NCBI GenBank assembly: GCA_036397975.1
Contig: DASWHW010000086.1
Span: 1 to 29,284, forward strand
Origin: SZUA-287 sp036397975
GTDB lineage: Bacteria; Bacteroidota; Ignavibacteria; UBA10030; UBA6906
Direction: 5' to 3'
DNA length: 29,284 nt
Shown: one piece after another, positions 8,139 through 17,211 of the stretch
Layout of the letters: each line of letters starts with the position of its first letter
Position numbering within the stretch: the first letter of the stretch is position 1
Translations under genes and position numbers: made by a program
Notes under the pieces: model-generated
What the model was told of the DNA's origin: nothing
The model's database searches: none
The model's input: the letters and a program-made list of their open reading frames with translations, nothing else

Positions 8139-9541
8139 AACTGACCGCAAAGGCGTTGGAAGCTGTCGAGCACAGAGCGTTTCTAAATAAGGAGGTGCTC
8201 GCTAAGAAGACACTGAAGCGTGTATCAACTGACTCCCGGACAGTGGCAGCAGGCGATTTGTTTGTTGCGATTCGTGGAGAACGATTCGACGGCCATTCAT
8301 TTATTGACGAAGTGTTTCGCCGTGGGGCTCTTGCGGCAGTGGTTGACTACAAGTCCGACCTTGCCCCCTTTGTTGGCAAGCCCTTCCTCGTTGTGGAGAA
8401 CACCGTTCACGCATTGGGAGCTGTCGCCCGGATGCATCGACAGAAATTCAAAATTCCTGTCCTTGCTGTCGCCGGCAGCAACGGAAAAACGACGACGAAG
8501 GATATGATCACTGCCGTCCTGAAGAAAAAGATGAATGTCCTCAGTACGGAAGGAAATCTAAATAATCACATTGGCGTGCCAATGACCATGCTCCGGTTGA
8601 CGCAGAAGTACCAAGCGGCGGTTATTGAAATCGGAACTAATCACCCGGGAGAGATTGAATACCTATGTTCTATCCTGCAACCGACTCATGGGATTATTAC
8701 CAATATCGGCCGCGAACATCTGGAGTTTCTGCATTCGATCGAGGGTGTTGCACAAGAAGAAGGTGCACTTTTCAATTTCTTGCGGAAGGGGAAGGGGATT
8801 GCGTTTGTTAACTCCGATGACTCGCATGTGCGCGCTTCTGCGCGGAGAATGAAGAGAACAGTCACCTACGGCTTTCACACGAGAAAGGCGGTTGTTCGTG
8901 GAACAATCCTGAAGACGAGTCGGTCGGGATGCAACACGATTTCCTTTTCAACAAAAGGAAAAAAGAAAACGAACGGAATTTCACTTCGTGTTCCAGGTGA
9001 ACACAATGCGATGAACGCGCTTGCTGCAACAGCGGTCGGGCATTCATTAGGGGTATCCGAGAAAGTTATCGCCAATACCCTTTCTCACTTCCGCCCAACT
9101 GAAAAAAGGATGAAGGTCTTGAATCTCGGCGGTGTGTTAGTGTTGAACGACACCTATAACGCGAACCCGGATTCGATGATTGCCGCCGTGCAAACACTTG
9201 ACCGTACTGTCGTACGTGGAAAAAAAATCGCTGTGCTTGCGGATATGCTCGAACTGGGAGAGCAGTCGGAGAAAGAACACGCGAGGGTGGGAGCGGAAAT
9301 CGCTCACCTCGGGGTCGACTATGTGCTCACCTTCGGAGAGTACGCCCGGTTCATTCATGAAGAATGCGGAAATGTACAAACCGTGCACTATGATCAAAAA
9401 AACATGCTCGCGGAATACCTTGCGGAGCTTATCACGGCTGGTGACGCGGTACTGGTGAAGGGCTCCCGGGGAATGCGCATGGAGGACATAGTGATGTTTC
9501 TTGAGGAGCGGTCGAAGTCAACCATTGCTCCAATCGTCTGA
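8135..9541 (+). CDS. murF: UDP-N-acetylmuramoyl-tripeptide--D-alanyl-D-alanine ligase MurF
   Basis: This 468-residue Mur ligase attaches D-Ala-D-Ala to the UDP-MurNAc-tripeptide, completing the pentapeptide precursor. Diagnostic segments are STDSRTVAAGDLFVAIRGER (31-50), the P-loop AGSNGKTTTKDM with K118, GNLNNHIGVPMTMLRL, and VLNDTYNANPDSM, which is typical of MurF. It starts with GTG, overlapping the murE stop by four bases, which fits translational coupling. The source of its D-Ala-D-Ala substrate (Ddl) is not encoded in this cluster. Confidence 0.97.
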   Translation: MKLTAKALEAVEHRAFLNKEVLAKKTLKRVSTDSRTVAAGDLFVAIRGERFDGHSFIDEVFRRGALAAVVDYKSDLAPFVGKPFLVVENTVHALGAVARMHRQKFKIPVLAVAGSNGKTTTKDMITAVLKKKMNVLSTEGNLNNHIGVPMTMLRLTQKYQAAVIEIGTNHPGEIEYLCSILQPTHGIITNIGREHLEFLHSIEGVAQEEGALFNFLRKGKGIAFVNSDDSHVRASARRMKRTVTYGFHTRKAVVRGTILKTSRSGCNTISFSTKGKKKTNGISLRVPGEHNAMNALAATAVGHSLGVSEKVIANTLSHFRPTEKRMKVLNLGGVLVLNDTYNANPDSMIAAVQTLDRTVVRGKKIAVLADMLELGEQSEKEHARVGAEIAHLGVDYVLTFGEYARFIHEECGNVQTVHYDQKNMLAEYLAELITAGDAVLVKGSRGMRMEDIVMFLEERSKSTIAPIV

Positions 9542-9547
9542 GTTCTG

Positions 9548-10672
9548 ATGCTATTTCACTTTTTTGAGTGGCTCGAAGCAGCGTATCATCCGCCGGGAGT
9601 TGGTGTCGTTCGGTTTTTGACGTTTCGAGCAGCAGCGGCAGCAGTCACTGCGCTGGTGATTGCGTTCTGGCTGGGGCCAAAAATCATTGCTCTTCTCAAG
9701 AAAAAGCAGGTTGGTGAGGCGGCAAAACTGGAAGCCCCGAAAACCCACATGACCAAAGCAGGAACCCCGACGATGGGAGGACTGATCGTGTTGGCTTCGG
9801 TCCTTATTCCAACGCTCCTGTGGGGGAATTTGACCAACACGTACATCCTGTTAATTGTGTTTGTCACTACCGCACTTGGCGCGGTAGGATTTCTCGATGA
9901 CTACTTAAAAGTCATAAAGAAAAAACCGAAAGGGTTGATCGGGCGATACAAAGTTGTCGGACAGGTGAGCGTTGGATTGATCGTCGGTGGGATAATCTAC
10001 TTCTTTCCACATGTCATCGATCCGGATCTGTGGAAGCTGAACTCATCGACGACGGTTCCGTTCTTCAAACATCGGGAGTTTGATTTTGGCGTGTTCTACA
10101 TCCCGATGGTGATATTCGTGATAACGGCAACGTCGAACGCTGTGAATCTGACGGATGGACTCGACGGTCTCGCGATCGGAACGGTCGGAATTGTCGCATT
10201 GACTCTAGCGGTCATGAGCTATATATCGGGCAACGTCCTTCTCAGTGATTACCTCACGATACCGTTTTTGAGAGGGAATGGAGAGCTGGCAATTTTCTGC
10301 GCCGGGATGGTGGGAGCGGCATTGGGCTTTCTCTGGTTTAATGCCTACCCGGCGCAAGTTTTTATGGGTGACACCGGGTCGCTCGCTCTTGGAGGCGCAA
10401 TCGGAGCGATGTGCGTCCTAATAAAGAAGGAGTTCTTGCTGCCGACTCTGGGAGGGATCTTCCTGGCAGAAACAGTCTCCGTCATTATTCAGCGCGCATA
10501 TTTCAAATACACAAAGAAGAGATATGGGGAAGGACGACGCGTGTTTAAGATGGCTCCGTTGCATCACCATTTTGAAATGCTTGGATGGCCGGAGCCGAAA
10601 ATCGTTACCCGGTTCTATATCATCGCAATTCTCATGATGATCGTGAGTCTTGCCACCTTCAAGGTGCGATGA
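9548..10672 (+). CDS. mraY: Phospho-N-acetylmuramoyl-pentapeptide-transferase MraY
   Basis: This 374-residue polytopic membrane enzyme transfers phospho-MurNAc-pentapeptide from UDP to undecaprenyl phosphate, giving lipid I. Characteristic pieces are KTHMTKAGTPTMGGLIVLAS, the catalytic D117-D118-Y-L-K, NAVNLTDGLDGLAIG (197-211, containing the Mg/substrate Asp residues), FMGDTGSLALGGAIG and the MAPLHHHFEMLGW histidine motif near the C-terminus. About ten hydrophobic segments are present, as in the family. Length is slightly above E. coli MraY (360). It lies 6 bases after murF. Confidence 0.97.
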   Translation: MLFHFFEWLEAAYHPPGVGVVRFLTFRAAAAAVTALVIAFWLGPKIIALLKKKQVGEAAKLEAPKTHMTKAGTPTMGGLIVLASVLIPTLLWGNLTNTYILLIVFVTTALGAVGFLDDYLKVIKKKPKGLIGRYKVVGQVSVGLIVGGIIYFFPHVIDPDLWKLNSSTTVPFFKHREFDFGVFYIPMVIFVITATSNAVNLTDGLDGLAIGTVGIVALTLAVMSYISGNVLLSDYLTIPFLRGNGELAIFCAGMVGAALGFLWFNAYPAQVFMGDTGSLALGGAIGAMCVLIKKEFLLPTLGGIFLAETVSVIIQRAYFKYTKKRYGEGRRVFKMAPLHHHFEMLGWPEPKIVTRFYIIAILMMIVSLATFKVR

Positions 10673-10701
10673 CGCCGACCCTCGTCGCGTAGGAAGGTAG
10701 C

Positions 10702-12090
10702 ATGGATAGGGCAACGATAGGGAAAAAACGCTACAGCATTCTTGGCGCGGTGCGGAGTGGGAGAGCGGCAGCCCGCCTCCTGAAGAAGCAGGGTGCGTCG
10801 GTGTTCGTTAGCGATCGGTCGCCCGCGGAAAAGATGACGGAGGCCGCGGCGGTGTTGGATGAAATCGGTGTTCAATATGAATTCGGGCGAAATTCCGAAA
10901 GGGTGCTCGACGCCGATGTGCTGGTGTTGAGCCCCGGCGTCCCCTCGCAAACTCAAATAGTGCAGGAGGCGATCGCGGGGGGAGTGAAAGTAGTGAGTGA
11001 GATTGAATTGGCAAGCTGGTTGTGCGATGCGCCCATTGTTGCGATCACCGGGACAAACGGCAAAACGACAACGACGACCCTTGTCGGTCGGATGTTCGAA
11101 GATGCAAAACGCGGTTGTGTGGTTGGTGGAAACATCGGGACAGCATTCTCGGAAATTGTCCAGAATGTTCAACCACAAGAGACAGTCATTCTGGAAGTGA
11201 GCAGTTTTCAACTGGATCATATAGAACAATTCAGGCCAAAGGTATCCGTGATCCTCAACGTAACACCTGATCATCTTGATCGCTATGAACATTCGCTTGA
11301 ACGATACATCGAGTCCAAGGGACGGATCTTCATGAATCAAGGGGAAGGCGATACTATCGTTTATAATTACGACGATCCGGTGACGAGATCGTTGGTGGAG
11401 ACTCATGCCCCCGCGACAGTAACCCGACTCTCATTCAGCGCTTTTGAAGAACAGGCCGAAGGAGCGTTCGTGAAAGACCGCATTGTTTACTCATCCCTCG
11501 CCGGTGTGACGAAAGAAATCATTCCCGCCGACGAAGTGAGTATTCACGGAACACATAATCTATACAACGCGATGGCAGCAACCCTCTCCTCGCAAGTAAT
11601 GGGAATATCAGTGGCGTCGCTCCGCTCTACCTTGAAGAATTTCAAGGGGGTCGAGCACAGACTGGAGTTTGTCCGGGAGCTTGATGGAATCACCTTTGTC
11701 AATGACTCAAAAGCCACCAACGTTGATTCCGTTCGATATGCACTTCAGAGTTTTTCCGCGCCACTCATTGTCCTTCTGGGTGGGAGAGATAAGGGAAACG
11801 ATTACTCCGTGCTCGCCGATCTTATCCGCACACATGTAAAGGCGGTAATTGCAATTGGAGAATCAGCGCCGAAAGTTGTCGATGCGATATCCGGCATTGT
11901 CAATGTCATTCCTGCAACATCCATGGATGAAGCAGTGCGCACTGCTCGCGCCCATGCACGTGCCGGAGAGGTGGTGCTCCTCTCTCCGGCCTGTGCATCA
12001 TTCGACTGGTTTGACAACTACGAACATCGAGGTAATGTGTTCAAAACGGCGGTCATGAATCTTGAGAGCCAGCGAGAAGTAACAACGTGA
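10702..12090 (+). CDS. murD: UDP-N-acetylmuramoyl-L-alanine--D-glutamate ligase MurD
   Basis: This 462-residue Mur ligase adds D-glutamate to UDP-MurNAc-L-Ala. Visible signatures are the N-terminal nucleotide-fold loop ILGAVRSGRAAARLL, VLSPGVP (75-81), the P-loop GTNGKTTTTT with K121, VLEVSSFQLDHI, NVTPDHLDRY and FVNDSKATNVDS, the last being typical of MurD. The order in which Mur ligases act differs from gene order, and the whole set is present here. A purine-rich ribosome site (AGGAAGG) precedes the ATG. The stop overlaps the ftsW GTG start by four bases (12087-12090). Confidence 0.97.
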   Translation: MDRATIGKKRYSILGAVRSGRAAARLLKKQGASVFVSDRSPAEKMTEAAAVLDEIGVQYEFGRNSERVLDADVLVLSPGVPSQTQIVQEAIAGGVKVVSEIELASWLCDAPIVAITGTNGKTTTTTLVGRMFEDAKRGCVVGGNIGTAFSEIVQNVQPQETVILEVSSFQLDHIEQFRPKVSVILNVTPDHLDRYEHSLERYIESKGRIFMNQGEGDTIVYNYDDPVTRSLVETHAPATVTRLSFSAFEEQAEGAFVKDRIVYSSLAGVTKEIIPADEVSIHGTHNLYNAMAATLSSQVMGISVASLRSTLKNFKGVEHRLEFVRELDGITFVNDSKATNVDSVRYALQSFSAPLIVLLGGRDKGNDYSVLADLIRTHVKAVIAIGESAPKVVDAISGIVNVIPATSMDEAVRTARAHARAGEVVLLSPACASFDWFDNYEHRGNVFKTAVMNLESQREVTT

Positions 12091-13232
12091 AGGCTGAGCG
12101 AAACCATATCGACATCTGGATTCTGGTGGCGGTCATGACTTTGATGGTGCTGAGCCTCGGTATCGTCTATAGTGCCAGCGCAACCTTTGCGATGCAACGC
12201 TGGGGGGAAAGCGAACGCCTCTTGACGCTGCATATGGTCAAAGTACTGCTTGCGTTCCTCGCCATTTTTATCGCGATGCACGTGGATTACAAAATCCTGG
12301 AACGAATTTCAAAACCAACTCTCATCGTTGCTGTTCTTCTTCTCCTTATAACGCTGGTATTCGGCGGAGAGGCCAAGGGAGCGACACGGTGGCTCCACTT
12401 TGGAGGGCTGGGCTTTCAACCCTCGGATTTCGCTAAGTATGCACTGATCGTTCACGTGTGTACGCTACTTGCCCGGAAAGGACGGAACGACGGAATGAAG
12501 GACTATAAAACGGGATTTCTTCCAGTATTGTTTTGGATTGGTCTCGTGACGGTCCTTGTTCTGGCGCAGCCGAACTTCAGCAATGGGGCCATGATTTTTC
12601 TGCTAGGAATTGTACTCTTGTTTGTCGGTCGAGCGAAGTTGACACATCTCGTGTTGACGTTCAGTCCGCTGGTAGTCATGCTCGGGTTTTACATGGTGTC
12701 AGCCCCATATCGGATGAAACGCATTACCGGTTTCTTCTCGGACACCGGATATCAGCTGATGCAGGGAATTATTGCTTTTGGAAACGGTGGCGTCTTTGGC
12801 GTAGGCATGGGGGAGAGTCGACAGCGAGATCTGTTCTTACCGGAATCATACGGAGATTTTGTCTTCTCGATTGTCGGAGAGGAATACGGATTAGTGGGAA
12901 CACTGTTCTTCCTCGCGCTCTTCCTTTTGATCATGTTGCGAGGAATGAGAATTGCAAAGAATGCGCGGGACGACTTTGGTCGGTTCCTTGCCGTTGGTAT
13001 TACTATCTCCGTGACATTGTTTGCGTTAATCAACGCCGGTGTCACTCTGGGGCTTCTGCCGACGACGGGATTGCCAATGCCGTTTGTCAGCTATGGAGGA
13101 ACCTCAATGATTTTCTCGGCACTCGCGATCGGCGTGTTGCTCAATATCTCGACGCACACTGATCTGTATCCAAGACTTACGAAGCCCGACCATGTGCGGT
13201 CACTCGATCCAGCGTCAGCGACGCCGGGATGA
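12087..13232 (+). CDS. ftsW: Septal peptidoglycan glycosyltransferase FtsW (SEDS family)
   Basis: This 381-residue polytopic membrane protein belongs to the SEDS family, which polymerises lipid II into glycan strands at the division site with its cognate class B PBP (the ftsI product in the same operon). Seen are about ten hydrophobic segments, GATRWLHFGGLGFQPSDFAK near residue 93, the large extracytoplasmic loop motif LPESYGDFVFSIVGEEYG, and LPTTGLPMPFVSYGGTSM near the C-terminus, which is the strongest SEDS signature. The choice of FtsW over RodA rests on the operon. It starts with GTG overlapping the murD stop. Confidence 0.95.
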   Translation: MKAERNHIDIWILVAVMTLMVLSLGIVYSASATFAMQRWGESERLLTLHMVKVLLAFLAIFIAMHVDYKILERISKPTLIVAVLLLLITLVFGGEAKGATRWLHFGGLGFQPSDFAKYALIVHVCTLLARKGRNDGMKDYKTGFLPVLFWIGLVTVLVLAQPNFSNGAMIFLLGIVLLFVGRAKLTHLVLTFSPLVVMLGFYMVSAPYRMKRITGFFSDTGYQLMQGIIAFGNGGVFGVGMGESRQRDLFLPESYGDFVFSIVGEEYGLVGTLFFLALFLLIMLRGMRIAKNARDDFGRFLAVGITISVTLFALINAGVTLGLLPTTGLPMPFVSYGGTSMIFSALAIGVLLNISTHTDLYPRLTKPDHVRSLDPASATPG

Positions 13233-13261
13233 AGACCGGCATAGAGTAGTAAAACCGTTGC

Positions 13262-14386
13262 ATGAACAACGAAACAACTGAGTTGCGCATACTATTTGCC
13301 GGGGGTGGAACAGGCGGACATTTATTCCCGGCCCTGGCAATCGCAGATACGATACGAAAACAACATCCGACTGCTGCCATTTGGTTTGTCGGAACGCGAA
13401 AGAAGATCGAAGCGCGAATTGTCCCGAAACGAGGATATGGATTTGAAACTATCTGGATCAGTGGATTGCAACGGAGCCTTGAACCGGCAAATGTTCTCTT
13501 TCCGGTTAAGGTCATTGTGTCGCTGGTTCAATCGTTCCTCATCCTTCGAAGGTGTCGACCTCAGGTTGTCGTCGGGACGGGAGGATATGTATGCGGACCG
13601 GTGGTATTTGTGGCGTCGCTCATGAGGATTCCGACACTGCTTCAGGAACAGAATAGTTATCCGGGGATGACGACACGACTTCTTGCGTCACGAGCGACGG
13701 AAGTGCACCTGACGTTCGAAATTTCGCGCGTGCACTTTACGAAACAAGATAATCTCCATGTCAGCGGCAATCCGACAAGGAGCGAGCTGGGGACAATCTC
13801 GAGGAGTGAAGGCGCCAGGGCGTTCAATCTGAACCCGATGCAGCAAACGGTGCTTGTTGTTGGAGGAAGCCTCGGCGCTTCTTCCCTGAACCAAGCAACG
13901 ACTGCGATTCTTCACGACCTCATCAAGCAAAAGGTGCAGTTGCTATGGCAGACCGGAGAGAAGGGTTACGATCAGTGCGCCGCTGCCGTGTCACGAGCAG
14001 GGAAGGAAACGAAAGATTTGATACGACTGCGAAAATTTATTGATCGCATGGAATACGCGTACGCAGCGAGTGATCTTGTCGTCTGTCGTGCAGGGGCAAC
14101 CACCATCGCTGAATTGACCCGGGTCGGCGTTCCTTCAATTCTCGTTCCCTATCCGGCTGCTGCGGCTGATCACCAGACGGAGAACGCGAAGGCAATGGTC
14201 GAGGCGGAAGCAGCCGTTCTCTTGAACGATGCGGACATCAAGAACAAGCTCGGCGCAATCATCATCGACCTTCTGAGGTCTCAAGAAAAGCGGGACCGGA
14301 TGGCAGCCAAGGCGAAAAGCCTTGCAAAACCGGACGCTGCACAGGAACTGGCGAACAGGATCATTGAACTCGCACAACTGACATGA
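13262..14386 (+). CDS. murG: UDP-N-acetylglucosamine--LPS-type lipid I transferase MurG (makes lipid II)
   Basis: This 374-residue GT-B glycosyltransferase adds GlcNAc to lipid I on the cytoplasmic membrane face to form lipid II. It shows the N-terminal glycine-rich loop FAGGGTGGHLFPALAIAD (G14-H20), TGGYVCGPV, LQEQNSYPGMTTRLL, the second glycine loop VVGGSLGASSLNQ, and the nucleotide-sugar binding VCRAGATTIAELTRVGVPSI and ADHQTENA motifs. Length is usual. The ATGA at 14383-14386 overlaps the start of the following unknown gene, so that gene is probably co-translated with murG. Confidence 0.96.
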   Translation: MNNETTELRILFAGGGTGGHLFPALAIADTIRKQHPTAAIWFVGTRKKIEARIVPKRGYGFETIWISGLQRSLEPANVLFPVKVIVSLVQSFLILRRCRPQVVVGTGGYVCGPVVFVASLMRIPTLLQEQNSYPGMTTRLLASRATEVHLTFEISRVHFTKQDNLHVSGNPTRSELGTISRSEGARAFNLNPMQQTVLVVGGSLGASSLNQATTAILHDLIKQKVQLLWQTGEKGYDQCAAAVSRAGKETKDLIRLRKFIDRMEYAYAASDLVVCRAGATTIAELTRVGVPSILVPYPAAAADHQTENAKAMVEAEAAVLLNDADIKNKLGAIIIDLLRSQEKRDRMAAKAKSLAKPDAAQELANRIIELAQLT

Positions 14387-14898
14387 GCGACGAAAAAATA
14401 TTCAAATACAAACTCGACTTCTATTACCAGTCAGCGATCATTTACCTGGTTACGCTGATTCTCTATGGAGGCATTCGGGGGAATATCGGTGAAGGAAAGT
14501 TCGAGTTCATCCTGCTCGGAGATCCCGTGATGTACTTTATTGTGTTCTTTGTCCTCATCTCGTTCGGATCTCTGATCCTGAATTACATTCGTAATCGACG
14601 GTTGATTATTGAATCGGATGCCATTGTCTTCAAGAATCGTTTTCGCGAGCGGCGTATCTGTCTCAAGGAAATCGAATGGATGCACATCGGGCGGGAAGCT
14701 CACGTGCAAACGGCGGGAAAATTCCAGGTCATTGCGTTTAAACTCAAGGGGAAGCGTCGACTGTTCCGAATTCGACTCGGTCGGTATGAGCGATCGGACG
14801 CACTTCTCCGGGAAGTTAAAAAGATTGCGGGAACGATTCCGATGGGCCGGCGTCGATCGTGGCGTCGACCGCGGAATAAGCGTTCATCGCGACAATAA
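14383..14898 (+). CDS. Uncharacterised membrane protein with PH-like domain, inserted between murG and murC
   Basis: I do not recognise a named family for this 171-residue protein. Its features are a short cytoplasmic start, two hydrophobic segments (about residues 15-32 and 48-68), then a beta-rich soluble region (about 73-148). That region has a pattern reminiscent of bacterial PH-like domains: RRLIIESDAIVFKNRFRERR, then ICLKEIEWMHIGRE and LFRIRLGRYERSDALLREV. The tail (about 155-171) is very basic (RRRSWRRPRNKRSSR). The start overlaps murG by ATGA and murC begins 16 bases after its stop, so it is embedded in the operon. A role at the membrane in lipid II synthesis or division can only be suggested from this position. 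Spacing and frame leave little doubt that it is a real gene. Confidence 0.8.
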   Translation: MSDEKIFKYKLDFYYQSAIIYLVTLILYGGIRGNIGEGKFEFILLGDPVMYFIVFFVLISFGSLILNYIRNRRLIIESDAIVFKNRFRERRICLKEIEWMHIGREAHVQTAGKFQVIAFKLKGKRRLFRIRLGRYERSDALLREVKKIAGTIPMGRRRSWRRPRNKRSSRQ

Positions 14899-14914
14899 AC
14901 GAGTTTGGCATTGC

Positions 14915-16297
14915 ATGTTTTCATCGATTAGGAAACTTCATTTCGTCGGCATTGGCGGCATCGGTATGAGCGGCATCGCGGAAATACTCATCGATCAGGG
15001 GTTCGAGATCAGCGGTTCCGACAAGACGGAGAGCGACAATACGGAGCGGCTTGTCTCCCTCGGCTCCAAGGTCTACGTCGGGCATGCCGCAACGAACCTC
15101 GCGCAGGATGTGGACGTAGTGGTGTACTCTTCTGCGGTCGGTCCGGATAACCCGGAGTTGATGGAGGCGCATGCGAGAAACATACCGGTCATCCGCCGCG
15201 CGGAAATGCTTGCCGAAGTGATGCGATTGAAGTACGGCATTGGTATCGCCGGAACACATGGAAAGACAACCACAACCTCGATGGTCAGTCTCGTTCTGCT
15301 CGAAGGGGGCGTTGATCCGACGGTGATTGTCGGCGGAAGGCTGCGAGGACTTGCAGGCTCCAATGCTCGTTTGGGTAGGGGTGATTTTATTGTTGTCGAA
15401 GCGGATGAGTTTGACCGCTCATTTCTTTCGATCACGCCGACCATTGCGGTTCTTACAACGCTCGAGACAGACCATCTCGACTGCTATCGGGATCTTGATG
15501 ATATCAAAGGAGCATTCATTCAGTTTGCGAGTAAAATTCCCTTCTACGGATTTGTGATTCTGTGCCTGGATGAACCGGCCCTTCAGGAAATAATTCCTCG
15601 CATCAAGAAGAAGATCATCACTTATGGATTGAACGGCCAGGCGGATATTCAGGCGGTTGACATAGTCCATAAAGAGAATACCTCACGCTTTGTTGTCGTC
15701 AAGGATGGGAAAGATCTCGGTTCCGTGGAAATCCAGATCCCCGGAAAACACAATGTTCAAAATGCACTTGCCGCCATAGCGGTCGGACTTCAACTCGGCG
15801 TCCCGTTCGAAAAGGTGAAAGCCGGCATTGAAAAGTTTACCGGTGTATTCCGTCGCTGGGAAGTAAAAGCGGAACTCGCAGGCATTACCGTGATCGATGA
15901 CTACGCTCATCATCCAACAGAAATCAAAGCCACTCTTGCCGGTGCAAAGGCAGGTTGGCGGCGGCGGGTGATTTGTGTCTTTCAGCCGCATCTCTATTCT
16001 CGCACGAGAGATTTTTACGACGATTTCGGAAGATCATTCTTCAATGCAGATGTTCTTGTCCTCACTGATGTATACCCGGCACGGGAAGAACCGATCCAGG
16101 GAGTGAATGGAGAGTTGATCGCCAATGCGGCAAAACAATTCGGCCATAAAAATGTCCATTATGTTCCGGACAAAAAGAATATCCCCGAATACTTGATGGA
16201 AATTAAAGAAAAGGGCGACATCATCCTGACGATGGGAGCAGGGGACATCTGGAGATTTGGTGAGGAATTCATTGCAAAGCTCAAGAAAGCAAAATGA
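14915..16297 (+). CDS. murC: UDP-N-acetylmuramate--L-alanine ligase MurC
   Basis: This is a 460-residue Mur ligase adding L-Ala to UDP-MurNAc, the first peptide step. I chose the ATG at 14915 because the conserved N-terminus RKLHFVGIGGIGMSGIAEIL starts immediately after it; the open frame extends upstream to 14609 but only across the preceding gene in another frame. Other motifs are the P-loop GTHGKTTTTSMV (K117), VEADEFDRSFL, TTLETDHLDCY and VIDDYAHHPTEIKATL, the last diagnostic of MurC. Its stop overlaps the murB ATG (16294-16297). Confidence 0.96.
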   Translation: MFSSIRKLHFVGIGGIGMSGIAEILIDQGFEISGSDKTESDNTERLVSLGSKVYVGHAATNLAQDVDVVVYSSAVGPDNPELMEAHARNIPVIRRAEMLAEVMRLKYGIGIAGTHGKTTTTSMVSLVLLEGGVDPTVIVGGRLRGLAGSNARLGRGDFIVVEADEFDRSFLSITPTIAVLTTLETDHLDCYRDLDDIKGAFIQFASKIPFYGFVILCLDEPALQEIIPRIKKKIITYGLNGQADIQAVDIVHKENTSRFVVVKDGKDLGSVEIQIPGKHNVQNALAAIAVGLQLGVPFEKVKAGIEKFTGVFRRWEVKAELAGITVIDDYAHHPTEIKATLAGAKAGWRRRVICVFQPHLYSRTRDFYDDFGRSFFNADVLVLTDVYPAREEPIQGVNGELIANAAKQFGHKNVHYVPDKKNIPEYLMEIKEKGDIILTMGAGDIWRFGEEFIAKLKKAK

Positions 16298-17211
16298 TCT
16301 CGACGGTTGACATACAGAAAACAACCAGCGGTGCACTCAGGCTCAATGAGCCAATGGCACGATACAGCACCTTCGGTGTTGGCGGTCCTGCGGATTACTA
16401 CCTGGAGCCGCTGAATCAGGATGACCTCGTTTCTGTGGTGACCTATTTTTCAGAGAACGGAGTGCCGTTTGTCCTCTGTTCGAACAAAAGCAACATTCTC
16501 GTTTCTGAAGAAGGATTTCGTGGAGCGGTGATCAACATCGAGCCCGGCCTGAGTGCCATGAGCGGCAGCCAGAATGTTGTTTCTGCGCAGGCTGGTGCGA
16601 AGCTTGGAAAACTCATCGAGACTTGCATTTCCCGTGGATTATCAGGGCTGGAAACATTTGCGGGAATCGGGGGAACCGTTGGCGGTGCAGTTGCTACCAA
16701 CCGCAGATCAAGTGATGTCTGCATCACCGACCTTGTGCAACACATTGAAATTCTGAGGAATGGCAGGGTTACGAAAGAGACAAACGTAAACGGATCCCAC
16801 GAAGTGAAGCGGCTCGTCGTTGATGGGGACATTGTTCTTAGCGTGAAATTCACTCTGACGCCGTCGGCAAAAAACGATCTCCTCATGAGCCGCAGGAGAT
16901 TCTTGATACAACAAAACGAAAAACAGCCAGTGAACATTCCTTCGGTAGGTTCGATCTTTCGTGATTCGCCGCAGGAAAGCGCTGAAGCGTTGATCATGCG
17001 ATCCGGAGTAAAGAAAAAAACTCATGGTGGAGCGAGGATTTTCGACGCTCATCCCAATATGCTCTGCAACGCCGGGAATGCGTCACCAAACGACCTGTTC
17101 CGGTTGATCAGGATAATGCATGAGGCGGTGCTGGAGAAGCACGGCGTCAACCTCGAGTACGAGGTCAGGTGCCTGGGATTTGAAGAAGAACTTATTCGAA
17201 CAGCGGTATGA
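16294..17211 (+). CDS. murB: UDP-N-acetylenolpyruvoylglucosamine reductase MurB (divergent)
   Basis: This 305-residue protein is in the standard murC-murB-ftsQ position. MurB is an FAD enzyme that reduces UDP-GlcNAc-enolpyruvate to UDP-MurNAc with NADPH. Conserved parts are YSTFGVGGPADY (24-35), SGLETFAGIGG (117-127), KQPVNIPSVGSIFRD with the proton-donor Ser220, and LEYEVRCLG with Glu290. It is short and lacks the Tyr-loop insertion, like type II enzymes. Several flavin-site motifs are altered. The usual G-x-GSN loop is CSNKSN (62-67). The usual PGTVGGA...NAGAYG is GGTVGGAVATNRRSS (126-140). The YR-x-S motif appears as VKRLV, keeping only an Arg (R173). Family membership is clear; full activity is less certain. 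Overlaps of four bases on both sides suggest coupling. Confidence 0.88.
   Translation: MISTVDIQKTTSGALRLNEPMARYSTFGVGGPADYYLEPLNQDDLVSVVTYFSENGVPFVLCSNKSNILVSEEGFRGAVINIEPGLSAMSGSQNVVSAQAGAKLGKLIETCISRGLSGLETFAGIGGTVGGAVATNRRSSDVCITDLVQHIEILRNGRVTKETNVNGSHEVKRLVVDGDIVLSVKFTLTPSAKNDLLMSRRRFLIQQNEKQPVNIPSVGSIFRDSPQESAEALIMRSGVKKKTHGGARIFDAHPNMLCNAGNASPNDLFRLIRIMHEAVLEKHGVNLEYEVRCLGFEEELIRTAV

Noticed and set aside
10615..11406. Minus-strand open frame of 263 codons
   Set aside because: It lies opposite the end of mraY and the start of murD, both certain genes, and its translation has a Cys/His-rich composition typical of antisense shadows.
12533..13162. Plus-strand open frame of 209 codons inside ftsW
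   Set aside because: It is out of frame with the intact FtsW membrane protein and has no membrane segments or known motif.
14609..14914. N-terminal extension of murC by 102 codons
   Set aside because: It overlaps the PH-like gene in another frame and the Mur ligase homology begins right after the ATG at 14915.
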